NCBI RefSeq assembly: GCF_026212465.1
Contig: NC_080048.1
Coordinates: 38,096,375-38,160,374, forward strand
Direction: 5' to 3'
Length of the DNA: 64,000 nucleotides
Source: Amaranthus tricolor
Taxonomy: Eukaryota > Streptophyta > Magnoliopsida > Caryophyllales > Amaranthaceae
In this document: in pieces, positions 1-11,611 of the stretch
Layout of the letters: every line of letters begins with the position of its first letter
Numbering within the stretch: the first letter of the stretch is position 1
Program-made: the position numbers and the translations under genes
The notes under the pieces: generated by a model
The model's input: only the letters and a program-made list of their open reading frames with translations
Databases searched by the model: none
What the model was told of the DNA's origin: nothing

Positions 1-481
1 TAGATTTGATCTATGGTAGAATTCACTTATGCACAAACTAATTTTTAATAATGACACTCAATTGGGCCCCTTCATGAGCTGAACCCTAGGCGGTTGCAAC
101 TCAATATTATCCAGGAACGGCCGTGCCTTCCACGTTGGTGGGGTTTGGGGGATTGGGTGTGACAACCTTACCCTTTGTGATTATAAATAGTATGTTTTGA
201 TAATTTTTGGATGCCATTAAGCGCCTCCCATGGGGTTTTTTTTTGGGGGCAGGAGGGGTCGGGTGTGCAACCTTATCCTTGTTAGCTAGTGATTACTAAT
301 AGGTTGTTCTGATAATTTTGATGCCCTTAATAGCCTCCTACATAGGCAATTGTTTGGGGGTCGGATGTGGCAACATTTACCCTTGTAAGCGATGATTTAT
401 AAGTTTTTTTTTTGATAATTTTGATGCTATTTGATATAATTACTTTGCTCAATTTTTTTATTTTTTATTTTTTGGTTGGAG

Positions 482-3400
482 ATTTGCAAGGAATGTTTCT
501 ACGATGTGTTTGAACAAGAGATTCACACTTGCATAATTGACAATAAGCTGTTTAAGCCTGGGGAGCGTGTTGCTATTGGTGCTTCTGGTGGAAAAGGTAG
601 TGTAAGAGGATTTTGTTTTGTTAACTAGCATATTGCATCACATTATTGCTTTGCATGCATAGTCTTAGTTATGAGAAGAGATTTCTTTTATTATAGTTTA
701 ACTGTAGTTTAAGCTTGTGCATAATGGTTAGATGACCCGTTATTATCTTTTAACATTTTTTCTGGGCTGTATAAATATAATATATTAAATGATGATTAGA
801 GCTGTTTCAATGGTATGAAAATTCATACCATGTAAATCTTTGTGGGGAATGATTATACTTGATGATGAATTGCACCTTATAGACTATAGGTAAAGGTAAA
901 GGTAAAGGTAAAGAGCACGCTCAGTATCTCGCACAAGGCAGTGTCCGGGTGGGGGGTTTTCTTTTTTCTGAAAGATGCGGACAAATCATATCCGTTCCTC
1001 CAACAAGGGAGTAAAGAGAGATGCATGCAGTCAAGAAACCCCCAATTGATACCTGCGCCCAGTAAGGGTCGAACCCCGAACCTTTTACTTTATATGCAGA
1101 TGCTCTATCCATTGAGCCACAAGTGGTTTTGGTTATAAAAGGATAGGATTTTGGTTGGGGTGATCATGAGTCAAACTTTCAGAGACCCATTAGATTCAGG
1201 TTTGGGTTTGGGTCTAGAACCACCATAACAATTACCTTAGTCACCACTTCATCCCTACTCCCCTCCGTAGTTTTGATCCCAATTTCAGTGGTTGACTGCC
1301 ACGGCTGCCTCCTCCAATGGGACCATGAAGTTGGTAAAATGAAATAAATTATTTATTTTTGTGTGTTTGTGTGCGTACATGTGCATGCACAAATTTTTTT
1401 TCCAATAATATTGTATATACTATCTCTTATGTGTATTAAATAGCTTAATAGACTTGTTAATGAGCTTTAAGTGCAAGTATGCAACCGTACAAGTTCTTTG
1501 AGGTGCTTGATCATTAATATTTTACTAAAATTGACTAGCTCCATTTCCTAATATAAATGTCCCTTCGAATATTGGCACGAGGCTTAATATTAGATGTAAA
1601 CTATTGTATTGCTTTATCTCTCTGTCACTAAGTAGGCGAATTAGAGGGGTCAGCCTTAATCTCGTGATAACAAAAAGATTGTTTTCGATTAACCCTTGAT
1701 TGTTGATTGCAAACATCATGCACAATTTCACATAAATATAAACTGTTCGTGATTTAACGTGCACATGCATAAGACGTATTGTAACTATTGGATTTTTTTT
1801 TTTTTGAAAGTGTGAGGGAGGAAAAGTTTTCATGAGAAAATTGAGAAAAAAAGGTTGATGTGAGGAGAGAAAAGTAGCTGTAACGTAAAAGAAAATGAGA
1901 AAGTTATTTTGGGATTTCTAAAATTGAAATTGAGAAGTTTGTTTTGAGACCTAATCACCTAAGCATTACTAGTTGTACGAGCTTTATCTTGATAAAGAAA
2001 GCTTTTTTCTTTTATTAGGGTTTAGGAAGTTACATTATGGTATAATTTATGTTGAACACTAAGTTGCTAACATCTTGTATAGGTGAGCTTGATCAAACGC
2101 TTCTTTTTGAACGGGCAAGATAGAAGTTGGGATAACGTATGGAGTTTGGTTATGTGACTTTTTCGTGTAGAATGCTAACAATACGTTTATGTGAGCATTT
2201 GATATTGAACTTCTTTTCGGCATATAGACTAGGTTAAATCGGGGTGGCTAATACTTTCGCTGTCCTATAAATTGGCTACAAGTGCAATTTCATTAATTTT
2301 GTTGCTTGGTTTATGGTTTAATAAGATAAAACATTTGAAATTTGTGGAATACTGGAGTTGGATGAGATCAAAAGTGAATTTGAATATATGGATGATATTT
2401 AAAGAGAGCATGGGTCATTTTTAGTGGGACTGATGAATAAGGAAATTGTAGTAATCTCTACAGGACGTAGGAATGGGATTAATGTTTTTTATGAATGACT
2501 GACACCTTTTTGAATATTTGAAATGCCATCACTTAAACTTCTTCCGCCCAATGCTATAATTGGATTCAGAAAATGGTGATATTGACGTGAAGTTGAAACA
2601 GTTGCCTGAACTTTTGTTGGCATTACGTGAGGTGTAGAGATTGTGTTATTTTGTATACTAATTACTACATCATGAACTCTATATGTTGGAATACCACTAT
2701 ATAAATTTCAATATTACCAAGTAATCTTACCCTTGATTTGTATTTTCATCTATATTGATGTTAATAGTTGCTCAAGTGTTAAATTTGAAGTTTATCTGCT
2801 TTCCAGATTCCACTGTGCTTGCATATGTTATGTCAGAGTTAAATCGTCGACACAACTATGGCTTGGATCTCTTCCTATTATCTATAGATGAAGGCATCAC
2901 AGGTTACAGGGATGACTCACTTGAAACTGTCAAGAGGAATGAAATTCAAGTGAGTTGGTGATCTGTTCTTTCATTGAAAAGTTCTGTATGATATTGTATT
3001 TTGGTTGTAACTCTGATTTAAGTTTTGCCTTATCTGTTTGAAAACAATTGTGCATTTAATTTTGATTGTGTTTCTTTCTTGTTGAGTTATGATTTGTCCA
3101 ATTGGGTTGAAATTGACCCAAACTGAAAAGAACAAGAACAAAAAAGGAAAACCTAAATGATACGATGATGCATGAGCAAAAGCCGAAAACAACTGGACCT
3201 AAAACACTACACCCAAATTCCAACACACTGAGGAGAATGAATTGCTCTAGTTGTTAATGCGTTTATGATATTGTGCGAGTGAACTGCATCCATAGTTTTT
3301 TAAATGCTGATTTTCCATTTTCATATTTGAATAATTGATGTATTTAATACATATGCACCCTAATAATGTTTAAAGGAGTTATTTCCTAAACATTGACTGA

Positions 3401-5660
3401 TTTCATGCTCGGGCGCATGGGTTATGAGTTCTTGTGTTCTGCCTCATACTCATTTAAGAAACTTGGACTTGGTCAGTTGTTTTTATATTTTACTATGGGC
3501 ACGGATTATGGTTTGAAACTTAAGATGTCGGTATGGAGATTAAATACCCCATGCAACTTTACTAAAAATTTGAATGTTAGCTCTAGGCTGTTTTTAGTCC
3601 ATTTAACCAATTTAATAAATTATTTGACAGAATCGCTGTGGTGATGTTTTTACGTAGTTAGAGTGTTTGACATTATTTTTTATATAACTTATGAGTTGGA
3701 ACAGATATTATGCATTTCATGACAACAACGATAAAGTGCAATCTTTAACTAGTAACTACCCAAGAAGAAGAGTAGGGATAACATATTTGCGACACATCTA
3801 AAGTATTATGGGGCACACACCTTAAAGAATAGCTTCACCCAACACTATCAAGGCGCCCAACACATTGCCTGGTCAAGGTGCTATCTCGCGCCTAGGTGAC
3901 CTTTTAGAAGTTAGAACTATGGTAACGAACCTGGCAAAACTGCTCCCTGAAAATTTGTTGTCTACTTGGAACTTGTGTCAATCTCTGGTAATTTGAATGA
4001 ATAGGGATTGGTCAAGGTGAAGTATCTTAGTTTACTCTTAAAGCTTGTGCCTACTGCCAATCATACCTCTAACTCACATAAGCCACTCAAATTTGAATGA
4101 TATGTGAAAAGCTTAGATTTTGTCTTTACTTTCTTTTTAAATGGGGATTCTTTGGATAGTAAAGTGTGGGGAAATGTGCTTGGATAGGAAGTGACCATAT
4201 AATAATCGATTATAGCATTGACTAAATTTAGTTATTCACCATATTCTAACTTGAGGAATAATGATCATCATAAGGAGTCAATGAAAGGAAATTTGTTGGT
4301 TCATTGATCCCCCTCTTCTCTCTTATTATTATAAGAAAGGCATTTTGCTTGAATATGTTGCCTTATAAGGTGATCGGCCTTGTTTTATTGTTGAATGCAC
4401 AGTTTGTCTCCTATTTTGTTGCAGCAAGTTTGTATTGCGTGGAAAATAAGTTGAGCATGAGTCCTGTTCTGTTAGCATCAATGAAACATAATTTGCATGT
4501 TAGTTTGACTTTTGAATTCGCAATTTGTTCAAAATGGCTCAAAATAGCTTAAAACCTACCATGATTCACTTTTTTCGATTTGCAATTCGCGAGGTGATTA
4601 GCAACCATGTGACACCGATCAAGAATATCACTTGCATCACGTATCGTGGCTGTATTGTAACTTGTGAAAGTTATTTAGCTTACCACAACCGAAATATAGG
4701 TCAAGAAAATCGCAAAACCATCCGCATTGATCGTGTTAGCAACTGTTACCGTGGCAGCGACCACATTGAAAGCCACATTTTTGCACCATCATTAGCATGT
4801 GACATAGTTGGCAGATGAAAAAATTGGGAATCCAGATAATCTGTTAAGACTTAAGAGTTTCCATGGGAGTGATGCTGTGGTCGAATGCGCTTTGATAATT
4901 GTCGAGCAATCTTTCAATATTATTACTCTCTCATCTTTTTTCTTGTTCTTACTCATCTCTTATTTCCGCTGTTATTTTATCTTGCTTCCTGTTACTAAAC
5001 CCAGTTCATTAATGAGATAAATCATTTTCTACCTTGACAATATGCTGTTCTGCACTGTTTTGTTTGCTGACGAATTGATTTTACCTGGGACTGAGGCAAT
5101 TGCATATTATTAGTGGTTTAAATTATTTTTTCAATTCATCTTTACTGCATTTGGTGCTGTCATTGTTTATTATAATTTAGGTAGTGATGTTCTAATTAGA
5201 ATACTTGCATGCGTTGTAACTCAGTATGGGCTGCCCTTGAAAGTAGTTTCATACAAAGATTTGTATGGGTGGACTATGGACGAGATAGTGAAGATGATAG
5301 GGTTAAAGAACAACTGTACTTTCTGTGGGGTATTCAGACGTCAGGTATGCTAGTCAGTATTCTTCCCTTCCAAAGTCAATAATTGTGTCTCTTTTCTTCA
5401 AGGAGAAACTATTGTCTAAGATTTTCTGGATTTTTTTCTTCTTTAAAATGAATAGCGTATTTATCTGATTTCACCTAATCTGCCTATTTGCCCTCAAGGC
5501 CCTGGACCGAGGAGCTGCAATGTTGAAAGTAGATAAGCTTGTTACTGGACACAATGCAGATGATATTGCAGAGACAGTACTCTTGAATATATTACGTGGG
5601 GATATTGCAAGGTATTTTCACTCTTTACTGGTATCTCTCAGTGCATACTCCCCCCCCCCC

Positions 5661-5691
<31 letters not shown>

Positions 5692-8211
5692 CAAGGGAAC
5701 CCAAAAAAAAGATTTGTTATGACTCAGATGTACTCATGTGCACTGAAGAGGGAAACTAGAATCCCATCACTCACATTTGTAAATTTAATGCCTTTTTGAT
5801 GTTAACTATCTGTTTGAGCCTTGCGTTTGTGTTTCCATGTATGAATTTCCACTTGCCTTACTTTGTTACTGAGTCTGGTAGTTCTTTACTGTAGATTGAG
5901 TAGATGCACCTCAATAACAACTGGCGAAGATGGACCAATTCCTAGATGCAAGCCGTTTAAGTATACATACGAGAAGGAGATTGTTATATATCCTTGCATT
6001 AAAGTTTTTATATGTTTTAAAGCTTTACCTAACCTCTGATATGACATGTCTTAAATAAGTCTACAGAATGTAATTGTTGATTCATTATTGCTTTTTTTTT
6101 TCTATCTATTGATTATGTTTTAATATGTAATCTTGACTGCACCATCAACGTATGCATATTTCAAGAGGCTGGATTACTTTTCTACTGAATGTAAGTATGA
6201 ACTTGCATTTACCTGGCTGATTTGTGTTAGTATATATTTTCTGTTACTATTATTACTAGCGAGTGTCAAATGGCTTGATCTAACAACAAAGCAGGATATG
6301 TTCATCAGTATGTGTATGTGTTACCAATTTGTGCATTGCTAAAATAATATTACTGTTCTGCTGCTTTGAGTTGGAGTATCACCCTTAACCTAGACGGCTG
6401 GAACCATTCTGGTTATTAGACAAGTCCGATTCAGGCCAACTTGTTTTTGGTCTTCATCATGTATTTTCGATGTTCCCCATCTAAGTCAATAATGTAAACA
6501 AATAAATGTGATAGTTAAATTGTTTACTATTTTGTTTTACTATGAGCTAAAGCCTGCATGTGAACCAAATTCAACAATTTTGAATAATATTTAACAAAAT
6601 ATAAAAATTTAAACCATTATTGTTTGGATTTACTGGTAAATAAAAGAAATGATTGGGAGAGAGGTTTTGATTTTCTTCCTATCCTGCCTAGAATTATTGA
6701 GTTTGGTAATTAAAAGAAATCGATGTAGAAGTTTGCTTGGAGGTTACCTAATCTACATATTTGTTGAAAAAGAAAAAAACAACCTCATTGATTAAAATTA
6801 GATTTGCTTACGTGAATTTAATAAAACATTTTGCTTTTTTTTTAATGGAATTTTGAGATAAGGTAATCAATCAATATATGTTATCTGAATTCGATAAAAA
6901 TTGGAGACGAAACAATTAAATTATGTGTACTAGGGAAGCTGAATAATTGTGAAAAAATTGGAAAAAGTGAATAACATGTATGAATTTCTGAGGAAGAGAG
7001 TGGTGGGATGGAGGGCAAAGAGGAGCAGAGGGAGACGGAAAGTGATGAAAGAGAGAGCACAATCTAGAGAAGAGAGAGAAGGGGATGGAAGAGAGGTACA
7101 CTGAAGCGGATACTAAATTGATCAAGTGTGACGGAGGGAGAATGGACTGTGGAGGACATCATGTGAGTGAAACTAGGAACTGGAAACAAATGATAACTCA
7201 TTTCTTTCCAAATTTTTCCAATTGTGGAATGCGGAAAGATTAATTTCTGTAAAGTTGAACCAGAAAATATCCCCTGTTTCCTTTGCACCCATGATCCTCT
7301 ATGAGGGAATCCCCCACTCCCTTCTCTTCCTTCCTCTCTGAATTCCTCTAACTGAACAAGCTGTTAGTGTTTCTGGCTTTAAAGGACGTTTGAAGTATTG
7401 AATTTGCTTTCTTTGTTTACTTGCAGGCATTTATTCTCCAAATGCTTACCGAGGTTTTGCACGGGAATTCATCAAAGATTTGGAGAGAATAAGGTCTTTT
7501 TTTGTTTAGTTTTGTACTTTTTCTGAAAGCTTCATGCGTTTACTGATTTGTACAATGTGTCATTCAGACCCAGAGCAATACTGGACATCATCAGATCAGG
7601 GGAGAGTTTTAGAATCGCCAATTCTACAAAGATGCCTGAGCAAGGTACCTGTGAGCGTTGTGGTTATATATCAAGCCAGGTAAAATGTGCTTCATCTTTA
7701 TGATCAAAAACTTCCATTGCTTACACGTTTTCATCAAGTACCTCTCTAACATCTGGTCCGAAAATTGTTTTGGGTCTCAAGCAAACACATTTTTGTCTGC
7801 GTTCACTTTATTGCAGTTGATTTGCCTCCTTGTGCTGATTTATGTTTGAATTGGAACATTATTTTCTCGAGATAAGAGTTGTTAGTATGAGAGATTGGTG
7901 TATCCTTGTTCTTGTATACCAAATCCTAAAGAAGATTTTACTTAACGTTGAATCCTAAAGAATAAAGCTCAATGATTTCCTTCATCATCTCTTGGCAACC
8001 TTTGTTATTCTCTAATGCCTAGAATGCATTTATTGAGTATGTGCAGAAATGGTGCAAGGCTTGTGTTTTGCTTGATGGATTGAATCGTGGTCTTCCTAAG
8101 CTGGGAATAGGGAGAAGTCGAGGTCATGACAATGATTGTAAAGAGGAAACTAAGCAAATGCAAGGAAGCAAAGAGGTCCAAGGAAAACCATGTGGAGCTT
8201 TAGACTTCTGA
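482..8211 (+). CDS. CTU1: Cytoplasmic tRNA 2-thiolation protein 1 (partial, first exon missing)
   Basis: ATP-dependent tRNA thiolase of the TtcA/Ncs6 family. With CTU2 it 2-thiolates the wobble uridine of cytosolic tRNA-Lys, -Glu and -Gln, using sulfur relayed by URM1. Exons read: 482-596, 2807-2949, 5225-5344, 5499-5611, 5895-5987, 6150-6190, 7427-7493, 7568-7679, 8047-8211; phases join without a break, giving 322 residues and TGA at 8209-8211. The PP-loop SGGKDS is split between the first two exons (GGK / DST). Further conserved blocks are [69 protein letters not shown] and the zinc-type cysteines of [16 protein letters not shown]. The C terminus CGALDF is typical of plant CTU1. Family members are about 350 residues, so roughly 30 N-terminal residues, including the first zinc CxxC, lie upstream of the window. 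All introns are GT-AG except 5988-6149, which is AT-AC. Confidence 0.95.
888..1133 (-). mobile_element. tRNA-derived SINE
   Basis: On the minus strand an A-box-like TGGCTCAATGGATAGAGC (complement of about 1103-1120) is followed by a B box GGTTCGACCC (complement of 1066-1075), the internal RNA polymerase III promoter of a tRNA-derived SINE. A unique body follows, and the element ends in tandem TTTACC units at about 888-912, a short-repeat 3' tail. It sits in the first visible intron of CTU1, antisense to it. I see no clean target-site duplication, so the ends are approximate. Confidence 0.65.
5650..5693 (+). repeat. C28 homopolymer followed by CA repeat
   Basis: Twenty-eight consecutive C residues (5650-5677) lead into a (AC)n tract within the CTU1 intron at 5612-5894. 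Length is likely variable or affected by sequencing error. Confidence 0.9.
5988..6149 (+). other. U12-type AT-AC intron within CTU1
   Basis: The only in-frame join giving the conserved residues EIVMYAYFK removes 5988-6149. The intron starts ATATCCTT, the U12 5' splice-site consensus, and ends in AC. TCTTGAC at 6131-6137 resembles the U12 branch site, with its A 13 nt from the 3' end, inside the usual U12 range. No AG suitable as an acceptor lies just before the downstream exon. It would be removed by the minor spliceosome. Confidence 0.85.
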
Positions 8212-11063
8212 CGCTAATTTTGCGTTACTTTTCCTGGTAAGTAATGCGTGGCTCAATCAGAAGGATTTCATTCATGATAACAAGATAAAGTCTGATTTAC
8301 TTTTCACCATTATTCAGGATCTTGTGCACAATCTATTTCTTGATTTGTTTGCATGATTTAATCATGGAATCCCTATACTAGTATCCTACATCTTGATCTA
8401 TTCGTCAAGCACTCATTTACATTATAAATTTGAACTTTTGGGGGAATTTTCTCTTTATTGTGACATTGCAAAACAAAATGAGTAATTCGTAAAAAAGGAA
8501 CAAAATTTCAATTAAAAAAAAATAAGGGGCTGTATTTTACATCCATATGATTGAATTTTTAACATTGAAACAAAATCCCCTCTTGTTTATCATTCTCATA
8601 GTACACTACATGGTCTCCCTTCTACTAAATTATGGCCATTATCCTATACATGACCATGGTTCCAGTTTTAAGTTCTTTTATTTGGTTTTTTTTGATATTT
8701 TTTTTAACTCTCAGTCCCTAGCTAGCCTCTAGGTATAAGATTTTAGCAGTTGAAAAAATTTGTAAACATTTAATGGGGATCTTAGATCTGTTTTTTTTTT
8801 TACTATTACATGAGTTCGTCTGTACTGATTAGTCAAGTTCACTTCAGTACTGCAGTTCAGTTTAGTTCATTTCGGTAGAAAAGAACATGTCTTTTCTTAA
8901 AAATCAACGGGCTCCATTTTATTAGCCCTTTTTGGTTGCACAACTATGCCTCTTGTCAGAATCTGGTGCTTTTTCCCAGTTTCAATTGTTGGTCTCTCCT
9001 TTCCCCCTTCCTTTTGTCATGTCGAATGACCTTTTTGGGGGGATGGGGGTGTGGACCTGGACGGATATGGGTCTGAAGCTGAAAGTTTTGGCATGATGAT
9101 TAGTTTGTTGAATTAATTCTGAGAAAGTGGCAAAATAAAAGTTTGTGATATCTAAGTCGAGGAGGAAAAGCAACAACTAAGGACAGGGATGGTGAAAGGA
9201 AAGGAGGAAGTACTGCAATATAGAGAGGGAAGGGAGGAGTCAATGTCAGAGAGCAAAAACGAATGCTGATTATAAGGAAGGAAAGGCGGTGAGATGGAGA
9301 GAAGCTCAACGCCTGAAAAGTGGGTTGAAGCGGTGGATTTTGTGACGTATCATTATGGTTCCTTTTAAAAAAAATTGTTTGGGTACTTCTTGTTCTCCTC
9401 ATAAAAGCCATTTATAAAATATACTATCGGAAAATTCTCTTATTTGTGTATCTTTCTTTGCTCAGGTGAGGTAGGAACAAGAAATTTTGAACTGATCATT
9501 TGAATGCAGTCAATTTTATGGCAACTGCTTTTGGGCGAAATCGGAATAGTGATGTAAGTACTGCTTGAACAAGGAGTAATTTGAGGCACAGAGTGCAAAT
9601 AGTGTAGGTTCAGTTCGTTTCTTGCAGAGGCTCCCTTCAACCGTATGAACTATTTATCCAACTTTCAACAAAGTCTATCGATTCTTTTGCAATAATATAT
9701 GAGCTACTCTTGTGAGAGGCTGTCTCTCGGTAAACGATCTCATAACAAGGAGCCCATACGCTAATAGTTTGTATTAGTCGGGCTATTCAACCCATGCATG
9801 GGCCGTATCTCACAGTGAGACTGTCTCATACAAGAACTTGTGATAATATATTTGCCTTTCGCTCGACCTGCTCTTCAAGGATTTGACAGTCGTCTTCTTT
9901 CTCGAAGTAGAACTTGGCTTAAGTTTGCTTTTGTATTATGCTTATGATTTACTGAAACTGGCTGAGATTTTCATATTGGAACATGGTTATTCAGCTGGAT
10001 GTATTTTAATTTGTAAAGTTTGTGGTAGATTATTTAATTTGGTTGGCAGTTAAATTTTTTTTTTCAACTGTATATTTGCAATTAGTTGATTGGACTCCAT
10101 AGTGTCAAATTAGTGCCAACCCTTCTTCAAAATATCCGTCCAAAAATTGTGAGCTTTTTGAGTCAAATAGTGTTAATTCAAAGGGGATAGAGGGAGTAAT
10201 GCTTTTATATATTATTGGCAATTTGGCATAATCACCTTTTATATGACTAATTAAAATTGATTTTTTTTTTTTGGCACAATCACCTTTTATAAATATTCAA
10301 GTTAATATATTTAATTGAAGCTGTAGTGGTATTAACCCACTTATTATTAACCCATTTAAACTAAAATAACAATTACGACTATAATTCACTTTTGTGTTCT
10401 AATTCTTGCATCATTGTATGAATAACTGTACAATATAGTAGAAATTAAAATATTATACTTAAGTTAATGCAACTCAAAAAAATTTTGCTTTAATTTTAAA
10501 AAATTGTGATAAAATCTTCTTTCCTGTAACTTTTGATATCTCTTATCATAAATTTTATGTTCCTGAATAATTATTTAAAAGATAAATTTTATCAAAAAAT
10601 ATCAAAATTAATTTCGTGTGATTTCAATTTAAAACCGCTAGTAGTATTAGTAGGCTTACATTATTAGAGAATATAGTTTTTTACATAAATAAATCAACAT
10701 AAATCGCTTTTTTATTCTTAAAGAATAAATATAGCAATGTTAGTAATTTTTCTTTTTTAACCTAAAAGCAGTTCAGTAATACTAACTATATATTAGTAAT
10801 TTTTTTACAACAAAACGAAAACAGTAGAAATTATTAAACAAAATCCCTAACATTAATAAATAACTCTTAGAATTTAATTTACTTTCAAACATCAATTCTA
10901 AATGTATGTACTATGTTGTTTAGATAAATTGATAAATTTTAGGGGAATATTTTGAAAATAATGATTTTTTAGACTATTTTTTATTACAGTTCGTCTAAAT
11001 GCAAAATTTATTTATTACTAATATCATACTTTTATAAATTTTTATTAATATGGGTAAGTATTA
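8212..11063. other. Intergenic region between CTU1 and the PPR gene
   Basis: No convincing gene. After the CTU1 3' UTR there is AT-rich DNA, a purine-rich stretch at about 9150-9320, a short inverted-repeat element at 9707-9836 (listed separately), and an end resembling a MITE terminus near 10185-10198 (GAGGGAGTA). The remainder to 11063 is very AT-rich without recognisable content. Confidence 0.6.
9707..9836. mobile_element. Short MITE with CTTGTGAGAG / GAGAC ends
   Basis: About 130 bp. The left end CTCTTGTGAGAGGCTGTCTC is mirrored at the right by GAGACTGTCTCATACAAGAA, forming an imperfect terminal inverted repeat. The same end type is seen at 54289-54410. Related GAGACG-rich stretches occur near 17415, 27830, 28270 and 53885. 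It has no coding capacity. No target duplication was assigned. Confidence 0.55.
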
Positions 11064-11480
11064 CTCCCTCCGTTCCTTAATGAAGTTCTCGTAAGGAACG
11101 TACACAGAAATTAAGAAAAATAAAATTTTTTAGATAGTTGAGATATTATTTTATTGAATAATAAATTAGATGGAGGAAAAATAGGGACCATAGATATTTA
11201 AAAAAAATATTAAAAGAAAATTAGTGAAAAAAATATAGGGACCACAAAAAAATATTTTTGTAAAGTTAATGAGAACACATGTGAGGACTATAAGAAATAT
11301 AAAAATGTTATAATAAAATTAATAAAACATATGTAGAAATCATAAGCATTATTAAAGTATTAAAATAAAAATAAATAAAGTTATTTTTATCCAAAATTTA
11401 TAATATAAATGAAAAATTTTCTTATTGAAAAACAAAAAAAACGAAAAATGGTAAGTTCTCTGAGTTAACGAACGGGGTAG
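11064..11480. mobile_element. Stowaway-like MITE upstream of the PPR gene
   Basis: The left end CTCCCTCCGTTCC, preceded by TA (11062-11063), is matched by an inverted right end near 11465-11480 (CGAACGGGGTAG) followed by TA (11481-11482). CTCCCTCCGTTCC is the classical plant Stowaway/Tc1-mariner MITE terminus and TA is the expected target duplication. The body is AT-rich and non-coding. It ends only about 130 bp before the start codon of the next gene, so it probably lies in or next to its promoter. Confidence 0.7.
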
Positions 11481-11611
11481 TACCGTAGTATAAACTTCGA
11501 AGTTACACTGTTCCATGGAACGAATATGAACTACTCTACTGTCTCTACTCCCTTTCTCAAACTCCTTATTCTTCGTTCTCCCCAATTCAAACCCCTCTCA
11601 ACAGTAATCCA

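Noticed and set aside
1040..1130. Functional tRNA gene
   Set aside because: The A and B boxes are present but the acceptor stem and anticodon arm do not fold as a tRNA; a SINE explains it better.
4560..4800. Gene fragment with GTGACC/GTTACC-rich reading frame, similar in style to 12250-12480
   Set aside because: Probably an old dispersed repeat; I could not match it to any protein or named element.
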